A stretch of 6,603 bases of DNA from an uncultured bacterium (lineage in GTDB: Bacteria > Krumholzibacteriota > Krumholzibacteriia > LZORAL124-64-63): the NCBI GenBank assembly GCA_903847545.1, contig CAINDZ010000104.1, positions 1 to 6,603 of the forward strand, in the 5' to 3' direction. Under the pieces are notes generated by a model that was not told the origin of the DNA, made no database searches, and saw only the letters and a program-made list of their open reading frames with translations. This document shows, piece after piece, positions 1-6,301 of the stretch; positions within the stretch are counted from its first letter, which is position 1, and each line of letters starts with the position of its first letter. The position numbers and the translations under genes are program-made.

Positions 1-1294
1 TCTCTTCCGTCACCTGCCCCAGCAGCAGGTCGCAGTAGCCCGAGATGACCGTCAGCTGGTTGTTGAAGTCGTGCGCGACACCGGCGGCGAGGCGCCCGAG
101 GGCGTCGAGCTTCTGGGCCTGCCACAGCTGCGCCTCGAGGCGGCGGTGCTCGGAGACGTCCGTGGCAATGCCGCACAGGCACACGGGCCGCCCGCGGTTG
201 TCGCGCACAAGCGATGTCCGGCAGTGCAGCAGCACCTTCGACCCGTCGGCGGCGACGTTGGCGACTTCGCCCTGCCAGCCGCCGTCCGCCAGCGTCCGCC
301 TGACGATCTCGTCCTGCGTGGCGCCCAGCGCCGGGTCGTCGCCCAGCGTCGAAACGCTTGCGCCGACCAGGTCGCCCCGGTTCCTCTGCAGCGACCGGCA
401 GGCGGCGTCGTTGACGTAGACCACATTGCCCTGCAGGTCGGTGACGGTGACGCGGTCCTGGATCTGGTCCAGGACCATCGCCTTGAAGGCGACGTCGGCC
501 TCGGCCTCGCGCAGGCGCGTGATGTCCTGCAACGACACCAGCACCTGCGGCCTGCCGTCCAGCAGGATGGGAGCGGCCGACACCAGGACGTGCTTCAAAC
601 CGGGTCCGTCGCTGCCGTGAACGGGGACCGAGACGGGCAGCCCGTTGATGATGATGCCGTCGTTGATCGCGTGCAGCAGGGCCTGACGCAGCTCGCAGGC
701 GCCACAGTTCGGCCCGTAGCCGCAGCCCCGCTCGTCGTCGAGGTGGTTCAGGCACCCCAGCGCGGCGCCGCCAACGCGGTCGACGACGTCCTCGCGGGCC
801 AAGCCTGCCATGGAGGCCGCCGCCTGGTTCGCCTTGGTCACGCGCCTGTCGGCGTCGAGGATCAGGATGCCGACCGGGACGTGTTCGTGGATGGTCTCGA
901 GCTCGATGGACCTGGCGCGACGCTCGCGCTCCTCCAGGTCCCGCGCGGTTGCGTCGGTGGTGCGGATCGCCACGCGCACGACGCCGTCAATGCCCGGCGG
1001 CACGGGCTGGAAGTGGTGCTCGATGGACCGGCCCCCGATTGCCTCGGCGAAGAGCGATGCGTCGCCCGTGCGCGCCGCCTCATTGACGTGGTGGCGAAAG
1101 AGGAGGGCCCTGTTTGCGGGCAGCAGGTTGAAGTAGCCCAATCCGGCGATGTCACGGCCACCGTGTCCCGCCGCGGCAGCCCCGCCGGCGTTGGCGGCCA
1201 ACACCGTGCCGTCGACGGCGATGAGCACAAGGGCTTCGCCTGCGGCATCGAGCAGTGCGCGTGACGGGTCGTCGCCATGACGGGGACAGGCCAT
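1..1294 (-). CDS. Soluble multi-PAS sensor histidine kinase, 3' end outside window
   Basis: The first 431 codons are visible; the reading frame runs off the left edge. PAS-like segments lie at about residues 12-118, 128-262 and 268-385, the first being the most diverged. A dimerisation/phosphoacceptor helix begins near residue 386, and its H-box GVAHDFNNQLTVI places the phosphorylated histidine at H408. The ATPase domain, and any receiver after it, would lie outside the window; kinases with AHDFNN boxes are often hybrids (family knowledge). No signal peptide or membrane segment is visible, so it is probably cytoplasmic. The second PAS carries four cysteines (C181, C191, C197, C200) in a GCGYGPNCGAC context that may bind a metal or cofactor. 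The start is the only candidate: ATG at 1294 has GGAG six bases upstream, and an in-frame TGA lies at 1322-1324. The neighbouring kinase is co-oriented 217 bp upstream. The kinase assignment is firm; the ligand and partner are unknown. Confidence 0.93.
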   Translation of the reverse strand, partial: MACPRHGDDPSRALLDAAGEALVLIAVDGTVLAANAGGAAAAGHGGRDIAGLGYFNLLPANRALLFRHHVNEAARTGDASLFAEAIGGRSIEHHFQPVPPGIDGVVRVAIRTTDATARDLEERERRARSIELETIHEHVPVGILILDADRRVTKANQAAASMAGLAREDVVDRVGGAALGCLNHLDDERGCGYGPNCGACELRQALLHAINDGIIINGLPVSVPVHGSDGPGLKHVLVSAAPILLDGRPQVLVSLQDITRLREAEADVAFKAMVLDQIQDRVTVTDLQGNVVYVNDAACRSLQRNRGDLVGASVSTLGDDPALGATQDEIVRRTLADGGWQGEVANVAADGSKVLLHCRTSLVRDNRGRPVCLCGIATDVSEHRRLEAQLWQAQKLDALGRLAAGVAHDFNNQLTVISGYCDLLLGQVTEE

Positions 1295-1300
1295 CGGTCG

Positions 1301-1304
1301 CTCC
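1301..1304 (-). promoter_or_regulatory. Ribosome binding site of the three-PAS kinase gene
   Basis: On the minus strand, GGAG lies six bases before the ATG at 1294. This decides against the ATG at 1278, which is in another frame without kinase motifs. Confidence 0.6.
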
Positions 1305-1363
1305 GGTCGCTGGAATAGACGTCATCCGGCCGCGTCGCGTCGCGTTCCGGCGCGCGGGGCCAT

Positions 1364-1376
1364 GCACGTTCCGTGC
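1364..1376. repeat. Short inverted repeat GCACG-TTC-CGTGC
   Basis: Perfect 5-bp arms flank a 3-bp centre in the leader of the three-PAS kinase gene, about 70 bases before its start. It could be a small operator or a weak hairpin, but a 5-bp repeat is also expected by chance in GC-rich DNA. Confidence 0.25.
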
Positions 1377-1394
1377 TCCGGCATGAGGGGGGTC

Positions 1395-1430
1395 CTTAAT
1401 TGTTAACTTGTTTATTGAAGGGAGCTTGAA
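1395..1430 (-). promoter_or_regulatory. AT-rich island, possible promoter region for the three-PAS kinase gene
   Basis: Positions 1395-1420 are about three quarters A+T, in sharp contrast to the surrounding GC-rich DNA. On the minus strand, a -35-like TTCAAG (1430-1425) is followed after 18 bases by TTAACA (1406-1401). The match to the sigma-70 consensus is poor, so only the general location is suggested. Transcription from here would give a leader of roughly 95-105 bases. The rest of the 217-bp gap shows no gene. Confidence 0.3.
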
Positions 1431-1511
1431 CCGGTTGCCAGAGGGGAATGTGTGGGAAAGAAAGGTATCGCAGGAACCTTGCCGCCGGGCCGGGAGAACT
1501 TTTTTCCGGGT

Positions 1512-2858
1512 TCAGCCCAGGTCGCCGTCGTCGTCCCCGGCGATCGGCAGGAAGACATGGAAGGTGGAACCCGCGCCCGGTTCGGTGTCGACCTCGATGC
1601 GCCCCCCGTGATCCAGCACGATGCCGTGGCTGATCGACAGGCCCAGGCCGGTGCCCTTGCCGACGGCCTTGGTGGTGAAGAACGGCTCGAAGATGCGCTG
1701 CTTGGTCTCGGGCGGCATGCCGCATCCGGTGTCGGAGATGGCGATCTCGACATCGTGCTCGTGGGCCTGCGTGCGGATGGTGATGGTGCCGCCGTCCGGG
1801 GCCATGGCATGGGCGGCGTTGACCAGGATGTTCATGATCACCTGGTTGATCTGGCCGGCGTGGCACAGTACCGGAGGCAGGTCGGAGAAGTCCTTTTCCA
1901 CCTTGCACGAATACTTCAGCTCGTTCCAGACCATGCGGATCATCGCGTCGACGCCGTCGTTCAGGTCGTGCGGCACTTTCTTCAGCGAGTCGTCACGCGC
2001 GAAGCTCTTCAGGTTCTGGACGATGTCGGCCACGCGCGTGGTGCCTTCCACGGATTCCTTCAGTACGGCGTCCAGGTCGCCCAGCACGTAGTCCAGGTCC
2101 TCTTCCGCAAGGACCTCGGTCAGTTCGTCGATGACGGTGTCGCGGCGCGGGTCGTCGGGGTCCATGCCCGCCAGGTCCCGGTACAGGAACAGGAGCGTGC
2201 GCAGGAGGTCGGTGTACTCGGAGATCGTGGCGAGATTGCTGGTCACGTAGCCGATGGGGTTGTTGATCTCGTGGGCTACGCCGGCGGCCAACTGGCCGAT
2301 GGACGCCATCTTCTCGGACTGGATCACGGCCTCGCGTTGCGCTTGCAGCCGGGTCATCGCGTCCTCGAGGTGGGCATGCGACAGGCGCAGCTGCTCCTGC
2401 ACGGCGCTGATGCCGCTGATATCCACGAAGCTGAGCACGACCACGTCGCGGTCGCGGACCTTCAGCGTGACCGCCGACAGGATGACGGGCACCGGTGAGC
2501 CGTCGGCGCGCGCCAGGAGGCACTCGTGGCGGTCCAGCCGCGGGGCGCCGCCGCGCATCGCCTCGAGCGCCGGTCCCATGCCGCACATGGCCGCCGACCG
2601 GCCGTACATCGCCTCGGCGTCGGTGCCCAGGATCTCGGCCGCCGCGGGGTTGACTTCCAGGATGCACTCGGTGCGGACGTCGGCGATGAGCAGGCCCGTC
2701 TGCGTCGCGTGGAACAGCACGCGCGAGTAGCTCTCGCTCTCCTCGAGGTCGCGAAGGACGGACAGGTGGCGGGCCCGCTCGATGCCAACGGAGGGCGGGT
2801 CGGTGGCCTCGGGGGCCGCCAGCGCGGCATCCGGGACGGGGAAGATGGTGGCGACCAC
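1512..2858 (-). CDS. PAS-domain sensor histidine kinase with elongated DHp region
   Basis: This is a complete 448-residue cytoplasmic kinase that should autophosphorylate and pass the phosphoryl group to a receiver protein. A short N-terminal helix precedes one PAS domain (about 41-150), and a coiled linker (150-182) leads to the H-box EKMASIGQLAAGVAHEINNP with phosphoacceptor H196. The ATPase domain is intact: N-box asparagines N343 and N347, G1 box DTGCGM (376-381), F-box FEPFFTTK (390-397) and G2 box GKGTGLGL (400-407). The two DHp helices are separated by an acidic insert, so helix 2 ends only near D290. No membrane segment is seen. The start is GTG at 2858, behind a near-ideal AAGGAGGT. 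The frame stays open upstream to 4046, but that stretch is antisense to the response regulator gene and has no recognisable domain. Divergent arrangement with that gene suggests a cognate pair (inference). Confidence 0.93.
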   Translation of the reverse strand: MVATIFPVPDAALAAPEATDPPSVGIERARHLSVLRDLEESESYSRVLFHATQTGLLIADVRTECILEVNPAAAEILGTDAEAMYGRSAAMCGMGPALEAMRGGAPRLDRHECLLARADGSPVPVILSAVTLKVRDRDVVVLSFVDISGISAVQEQLRLSHAHLEDAMTRLQAQREAVIQSEKMASIGQLAAGVAHEINNPIGYVTSNLATISEYTDLLRTLLFLYRDLAGMDPDDPRRDTVIDELTEVLAEEDLDYVLGDLDAVLKESVEGTTRVADIVQNLKSFARDDSLKKVPHDLNDGVDAMIRMVWNELKYSCKVEKDFSDLPPVLCHAGQINQVIMNILVNAAHAMAPDGGTITIRTQAHEHDVEIAISDTGCGMPPETKQRIFEPFFTTKAVGKGTGLGLSISHGIVLDHGGRIEVDTEPGAGSTFHVFLPIAGDDDGDLG

Positions 2859-2862
2859 GCGG

Positions 2863-2870
2863 ACCTCCTT
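2863..2870 (-). promoter_or_regulatory. Strong Shine-Dalgarno AAGGAGGT deciding the GTG start at 2858
   Basis: On the minus strand, AAGGAGGT lies four bases before GTG at 2858, with GGAGG five bases away. It is the best ribosome binding site in the window and fixes the kinase start well inside the longer open frame. Confidence 0.85.
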
Positions 2871-2904
2871 CGGGCCGGTGCGGCGAGTCCGGGCACTCAA
2901 GCCA

Positions 2905-2921
2905 TCGGCAGGATGTGCCGA
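2905..2921. repeat. Inverted repeat TCGGCA-N5-TGCCGA in the divergent intergenic region
   Basis: Perfect 6-bp arms flank a 5-bp centre, 17 bp in all. It lies between the divergent starts at 2858 and 2976 and could be an operator serving both promoters or a small hairpin. No clear sigma-70 or sigma-54 promoter was found in this 117-bp gap, so the functional role is inference from position and symmetry. Confidence 0.35.
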
Positions 2922-2963
2922 ATATTGAGGTTGGATCGGCCCGGCGGCTGCCGGGCACCAGGC

Positions 2964-2970
2964 GGGGGTG
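2964..2970 (+). promoter_or_regulatory. Ribosome binding site GGGGGTG supporting the TTG start at 2976
   Basis: GGGGGTG can pair with the 16S tail region complementary to GGAGGTG, allowing one G-U pair. It ends five bases before TTG at 2976. The in-frame ATG at 2913 has only a poorly spaced AGG directly before it, so TTG is preferred. Confidence 0.6.
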
Positions 2971-2975
2971 GAAGG

Positions 2976-4181
2976 TTGAAGGCCAACATCAAGCTGCCGC
3001 GCATCCTGTGTGTCGACGACGAGGCGCATGTCCTCAACTCGATCGAGCGCAGCCTGCGCACGAAACTCGACCTGACGATGGCTCCCAGCGCGGCCGAGGC
3101 CCTGCGCATCCTGCGCGAGGCGCCCGAGCCGTTCCAGGTCATCGTCACGGACATGCGCATGCCGACGATGAACGGCATCATCCTGCTGACGCATGTGCGC
3201 CGCGAGTTCCCCGACGTGACCCGCATCCTGCTGACGGGGCACGGCGACCTCGAGATCGTCGTCCGCGCCGTCAACGAGGGCAACATCTTCCGGTTCCTGG
3301 CCAAGCCCTGCTCGATGTCCGAGCTCCTGGAGACCATCCGCGCCGGCATCCGGCAGAACAACCTGGTGACGGCCGAGCGCGTGCTGCTCGAGCAAACGCT
3401 GCGCGGCAGCATCGAGGCCCTGAGCGGCATCCTCGCCCTGGCCAGCCCGACGCTCTTCGGGCGCGGTTCGCGCGTGAAGGACCTGGCCGAATTGATGTGC
3501 GCCGAGGCGGGCATCGCCGTCGACTGGCAGATGCAGGTCGCGGCCCACCTGGCCCAGATCGGGCGCATCACGCTGCCCGACACCATCGCCACCAAGCTGG
3601 CCTCGGGCGAACGGCTGAGCGAGCAGGAGGCGGCGATGGTCGAGCGCGTGCCCGAGGTGACCTGGAACATCGTCAGCCATATTCCGCGGCTCGACGAGGT
3701 CCAGCAGACCATCCAGTTCATGCAGAAGAACTACGACGGCAGTGGCAACCCGCGCGGCAAGATCTCGGGTGACGACATCCCGGCGGCGTCCCGCGTGCTC
3801 AAGCTGGCCAGCCGCGTCGAGGAACTGCAGGGGCGGGGCTACTCGGTCCGGCGCGTCCTGGACACGCTGCGCGTCGAGACGGGGATCTACGACCCGAAGC
3901 TGCTGAAGGCGTACGAGGCGATCGCCGAGGTGGCCGGCGAACAGGCGGGGCCGCGCGGGCTGCTGATGCACGAATTGCGGATCGGCATGGTGGTGGTCGA
4001 GCCCATCCGGTCGCGCGCCGGCGTGATGCTCGTGGCGGCCGGGCAAGAGGTCACCGAGAGCCTGCTCGGGCGCATCCAGAACTACAACGACACCGTGGGG
4101 ATCGACCTGCCGCTCTGGGTGCGGACGGAGATGATCGAGGACGAGGCACCCGCCGAGCTAGAAGACCAGCTCACCCACTGA
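2976..4181 (+). CDS. Response regulator: receiver plus degenerate HD-GYP-like domain
   Basis: The protein has 401 residues and an RpfG-like layout. The receiver (about 8-125) is complete: acidic pair D14/D15, phosphoacceptor D59 in TDMRMP, T87 and K110 in the AKP loop. The second domain (about 150-320) aligns by eye with HD-GYP phosphodiesterases, which hydrolyse cyclic di-GMP. Here the signatures are lost: the GHS-x-RV histidine is R163, the HD pair is H191-L192, HHE is M249-Q250-K251, and GYP is G257-N258-P259. Catalysis is therefore unlikely, and the domain may act by binding a ligand or partner. A C-terminal module (about 328-372, ELRIGMVVVEPI) resembles the tail of many HD-GYP regulators. 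The start is TTG at 2976; ATG at 2913 would add 21 unconvincing residues. The gene is divergent from the PAS kinase, its likely partner, and its end overlaps the HDOD gene tail to tail. Confidence 0.9.
   Translation: MKANIKLPRILCVDDEAHVLNSIERSLRTKLDLTMAPSAAEALRILREAPEPFQVIVTDMRMPTMNGIILLTHVRREFPDVTRILLTGHGDLEIVVRAVNEGNIFRFLAKPCSMSELLETIRAGIRQNNLVTAERVLLEQTLRGSIEALSGILALASPTLFGRGSRVKDLAELMCAEAGIAVDWQMQVAAHLAQIGRITLPDTIATKLASGERLSEQEAAMVERVPEVTWNIVSHIPRLDEVQQTIQFMQKNYDGSGNPRGKISGDDIPAASRVLKLASRVEELQGRGYSVRRVLDTLRVETGIYDPKLLKAYEAIAEVAGEQAGPRGLLMHELRIGMVVVEPIRSRAGVMLVAAGQEVTESLLGRIQNYNDTVGIDLPLWVRTEMIEDEAPAELEDQLTH
4158..4181. other. 24-bp tail-to-tail overlap of convergent genes
   Basis: The plus-strand response regulator ends with TGA at 4179-4181 and the minus-strand HDOD gene ends with TAG at 4160-4158, so their last eight codons are complementary. 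A small inverted repeat, GAGCT (4155-4159) with AGCTC (4168-4172) and an 8-base loop, sits in the overlap but has no T tract. No intrinsic terminator is recognisable, so each transcript probably runs into the other gene. Confidence 0.85.
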
Positions 4182-5372
4182 GAACACCATCGGCACGCTG
4201 CCGCACCGGGCGTTCAGGAGCGCGGACACCCGGTCGGCGTCGCCCGGCTGCACCACCAGGACCCTCGCGCCCGTCCCGCCGAGCCGCGCAGCAAGTTCCG
4301 CGGCATCCGCCGGTCCGTAACTGGTGACGTCGAGCAGAGCGAGCACAGGCTGGCGTTCCGGGCCGTCCGCCAGCCAGAGGGCGGCGTCGGCCGGTTCGTA
4401 GCCGTGGCGCTCGGCCAGGCGCTCCAGCCAAGCGCCGCGCTTGCGATCGGCCGACAGCACCACCACGGGCAGGCCGTTCGGCGGGAACATCCCGAAGGTC
4501 TCCGATGTCCAGTCGAGATCCAGGTCCGCGGCGCCGAGCACCGAGCGGGCCTCGTCGAACCTGGCGCCGATCGTGGGCAGGAACCCGATGAGATCCTCGG
4601 GACCCGTGCGCAGCGTGCCGCCGAGCGCGACAACGTCGGCGGTGACGGCGGGCGACTCGCCCAGGTCGCCCTGCAACCGTGCCAGCCGGTCGCCCAGCGC
4701 CACGACCGTCAGCAGCGGCGTGTGCCCGCCCAGGCACGAGCCCGCGCTGTGGTGCAGGCGGACGCACTCGACCAGCGACGAGGGCAGGCGCCAGTGCTGC
4801 AGCACCAGGCGCCCGGCGCGGCAGTGATCCATGCCGATGGCATCGCGCTCGCGGTCGGGGTCGCCCAGGATCCCGCCCGCGGCCGCCCGCTCGTATTCCA
4901 CGGGCAGCGCGATCGCCAGGATGAGGTGACCGATGTCGTGCAGCAGGCCCGCGACGAACGCCTCCTCGGGTTCCGGCAGTCCCGCCTGGCGGGCGATCAC
5001 CTCGGCGCCGGCCGCCGTGGCCAGCGCATGCTGCCAGAACACCTGGCGGCGCTCGGCGGGCAGGTCGCGACCGATGGCGTCGACCACCGCCAGGCTCATG
5101 GCCAGGTTCCTCAGGGCGGCGTGCCCGAGGATGACCACGGCCTGCGAGATGGTGCCCACGTGCCCCGGCATGCCGTAGAAGGACGAGTTCACCAGGCGCA
5201 GGATCTTGCCGGCCAGCGCCTGGTCGGCGCTGAGCACGCGCGTGATGTCCTCGGCCGAGCTCTCGGGCCTGCGCATCACGGCCAGCAGCTCCTGCACGAC
5301 GAGCGGCAGGGGCGGCAGCTCCCGGACGCGTCCGAGGACAGCTTCGCGGGGATCCTGGGCGACGCGCGGCAT
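4158..5372 (-). CDS. HDOD domain protein with C-terminal receiver-like domain
   Basis: The protein has 404 residues. An HDOD domain fills about residues 13-215, opening with the typical ELPPLPLVVQELL and including LLHDIGHLIL, where H145-D146 are retained. Further conserved-looking positions are H183, W194-L196-P197 and H207-H208. HDOD proteins are usually non-enzymatic scaffolds or signalling adaptors next to two-component genes (family knowledge). Residues about 300-404 alternate predicted strands and helices like a receiver, with D348 in LALLDVTS at the phosphorylation-site position. The N-terminal acidic pair and the conserved lysine are not evident, so this looks like a pseudo-receiver (inference). 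The start is ATG at 5372, two bases after the stop of the upstream response regulator, with GGAGG ten bases upstream, so translation is probably coupled. The stop lies inside the convergent response regulator gene. Confidence 0.9.
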   Translation of the reverse strand: MPRVAQDPREAVLGRVRELPPLPLVVQELLAVMRRPESSAEDITRVLSADQALAGKILRLVNSSFYGMPGHVGTISQAVVILGHAALRNLAMSLAVVDAIGRDLPAERRQVFWQHALATAAGAEVIARQAGLPEPEEAFVAGLLHDIGHLILAIALPVEYERAAAGGILGDPDRERDAIGMDHCRAGRLVLQHWRLPSSLVECVRLHHSAGSCLGGHTPLLTVVALGDRLARLQGDLGESPAVTADVVALGGTLRTGPEDLIGFLPTIGARFDEARSVLGAADLDLDWTSETFGMFPPNGLPVVVLSADRKRGAWLERLAERHGYEPADAALWLADGPERQPVLALLDVTSYGPADAAELAARLGGTGARVLVVQPGDADRVSALLNARCGSVPMVFSVGELVF

Positions 5373-5374
5373 GG

Positions 5375-6166
5375 CTATTCATCCTCCAGCAGCAGGACGC
5401 ATCCGCGCGGGGCCGACGGGTCTCCCAGGGGCGCCGCATGGGCGTGGAGCCTCCGTCCGCCGCACTCGATCTCGGTCGAGGAGTTGGTGCCCGAGGCGAC
5501 ACAGGCGATGATGGCGTCGATCGCGTCACCCGCCAGGACTTCGGCGATGTCGGTGCCCGGCAACGTGGTCGAGAGCGCCGGCACGATGCGCCGCGCGGCC
5601 TCGTTGGCGATGACCAGTTCGCGGTCCCTGCTGATGCCGAGGACGGCGCGCGGCAGGCACTCGAGGATGTCCTGTGCGCAGGCAAGCGAGCGCGTCCGGT
5701 CGGCGATGGCGGTCTCAAGGCGCAGGTTCAGCGTCTCGAGCTCGATCACCTGCTGCGCCGACAGCTCGGACAGGCGTCGGTTCTCCTTGAGGATGTGGTG
5801 GTGCTCGAGGCACTGGCGAAGCGTCTGCTTCAGGTCCTCGTCGTTCCACGGCTTGGCGATGAAACGGTAGACGCCGCCGTTGTTGATGGCATCGACGATG
5901 ATGCCGGCCTCGGCGTAGCCCGAGAGGATGACGCGCACGGTGTCGGGACTGCAGTCGCGGACCTGGTTCAGGAACTGGGCGCCCGTCATCACCGGCATGC
6001 GCTGGTCGGACACGACCAGTTCCACGTGTTCGCGGGCCAGGAGTTCCAGCCCTTCCTGGCCGCTGCCCGCCGTGAGGATGCGGTACGGCTCCTTGCGGAG
6101 CGTGCGCTGCAGCGAGCGCAGGATGGGCTCCTCGTCGTCGACGAACAGTACGGTCGATTCCTGCAT
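5375..6166 (-). CDS. Response regulator: receiver, coiled coil and PAS domain
   Basis: The protein has 263 residues. Its receiver (about 4-120) is canonical: D10/D11 acidic pair, phosphoacceptor D54 in VVSDQRMPVMTG, S82 in the ILSG strand and K105 in IAKPW. The SDQRMP and GGVYRFIAKPWND style is typical of RpfG-type receivers (family knowledge). A helical, probably coiled-coil segment (about 118-165) links it to a PAS domain (about 163-262), which ends four residues after a GCVLLL strand. There is no DNA-binding, GGDEF, EAL or HD-GYP output, so phosphorylation is likely transmitted to another protein; the HDOD protein encoded immediately downstream is the obvious candidate. The start is ATG at 6166 with AAGGGAG five bases upstream (6178-6172). 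Two bases separate its TAG from the HDOD start, so the genes form an operon. The input kinase is unknown; either kinase in the window could serve. Confidence 0.93.
   Translation of the reverse strand: MQESTVLFVDDEEPILRSLQRTLRKEPYRILTAGSGQEGLELLAREHVELVVSDQRMPVMTGAQFLNQVRDCSPDTVRVILSGYAEAGIIVDAINNGGVYRFIAKPWNDEDLKQTLRQCLEHHHILKENRRLSELSAQQVIELETLNLRLETAIADRTRSLACAQDILECLPRAVLGISRDRELVIANEAARRIVPALSTTLPGTDIAEVLAGDAIDAIIACVASGTNSSTEIECGGRRLHAHAAPLGDPSAPRGCVLLLEDE
5383..5387 (-). promoter_or_regulatory. Ribosome binding site of the HDOD gene inside the upstream gene's end
   Basis: On the minus strand, GGAGG lies ten bases before the HDOD ATG at 5372, within the last codons of the response regulator gene. 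With the TAG-CC-ATG junction it suggests translational coupling. Confidence 0.6.
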
Positions 6167-6171
6167 TCCGG

Positions 6172-6178
6172 CTCCCTT
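6172..6178 (-). promoter_or_regulatory. Ribosome binding site of the receiver-PAS gene
   Basis: On the minus strand, AAGGGAG lies five bases before ATG at 6166. The 135-bp divergent gap beyond it (6167-6301) must hold promoters for both directions. A GATAAC on the minus strand near 6210 is a possible -10, but no convincing -35 accompanies it. Confidence 0.6.
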
Positions 6179-6289
6179 GAGCGATGGCGATGCTCACGGG
6201 GTTGTTATCGGCAGCACGGCGCGCAACTTGATGAAAGCTGGCCCTGCGGCGCCCGCGCGCGTATCTTGCGCCCCTGCATCCGATTGAAC

Positions 6290-6297
6290 GGGGAGGG
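6290..6297 (+). promoter_or_regulatory. Ribosome binding site GGGGAGGG supporting the GTG start at 6302
   Basis: GGAGG at 6292-6296 lies five bases before GTG at 6302 and is the strongest site on this side of the gap. It supports a non-ATG start for the transporter gene. Confidence 0.7.
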
Positions 6298-6301
6298 CCA
6301 C

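Noticed and set aside
71..1264. 397-codon plus-strand open frame opposite the three-PAS kinase
   Set aside because: It is a codon-bias shadow; the opposite strand carries clear PAS and H-box motifs, while this frame shows none.
1462..1480. Possible terminator hairpin after the PAS kinase (AAGGT...ACCTT, 9-base loop)
   Set aside because: The stem is only 5 bp and is followed by a mixed T/C stretch rather than a T tract on the minus strand, so it is too weak to call.
1491..1510. T6 tract after a GC-rich run on the plus strand, resembling a terminator
   Set aside because: No stable stem precedes it, and no plus-strand gene ends there.
1452..2498. 348-codon plus-strand open frame opposite the PAS kinase
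   Set aside because: It is rich in H, V, D, G, Q and R with no recognisable domain, and is antisense to the kinase catalytic core.
2905..2920. Sigma-54-like element (GGCAC...TGCC) on the minus strand upstream of the PAS kinase
   Set aside because: The spacing between the GG and GC elements is 8 bases instead of the required 10, and the flanking bases do not match.
2859..4046. Long upstream extension of the PAS kinase frame, open to 4046
   Set aside because: The extension is antisense to the well-supported response regulator, has low-complexity composition without domains, and the strong ribosome binding site at 2863-2870 places the start at 2858.
4404..5870. 488-codon plus-strand open frame spanning two minus-strand genes
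   Set aside because: It crosses the junction of two confidently identified genes on the other strand and has shadow-like composition.
6221..6271. Inverted GCGCAA...TTGCGC pair in the gap before the transporter
   Set aside because: The arms are 39 bases apart and built of common GC-rich hexamers; chance occurrence is likely.
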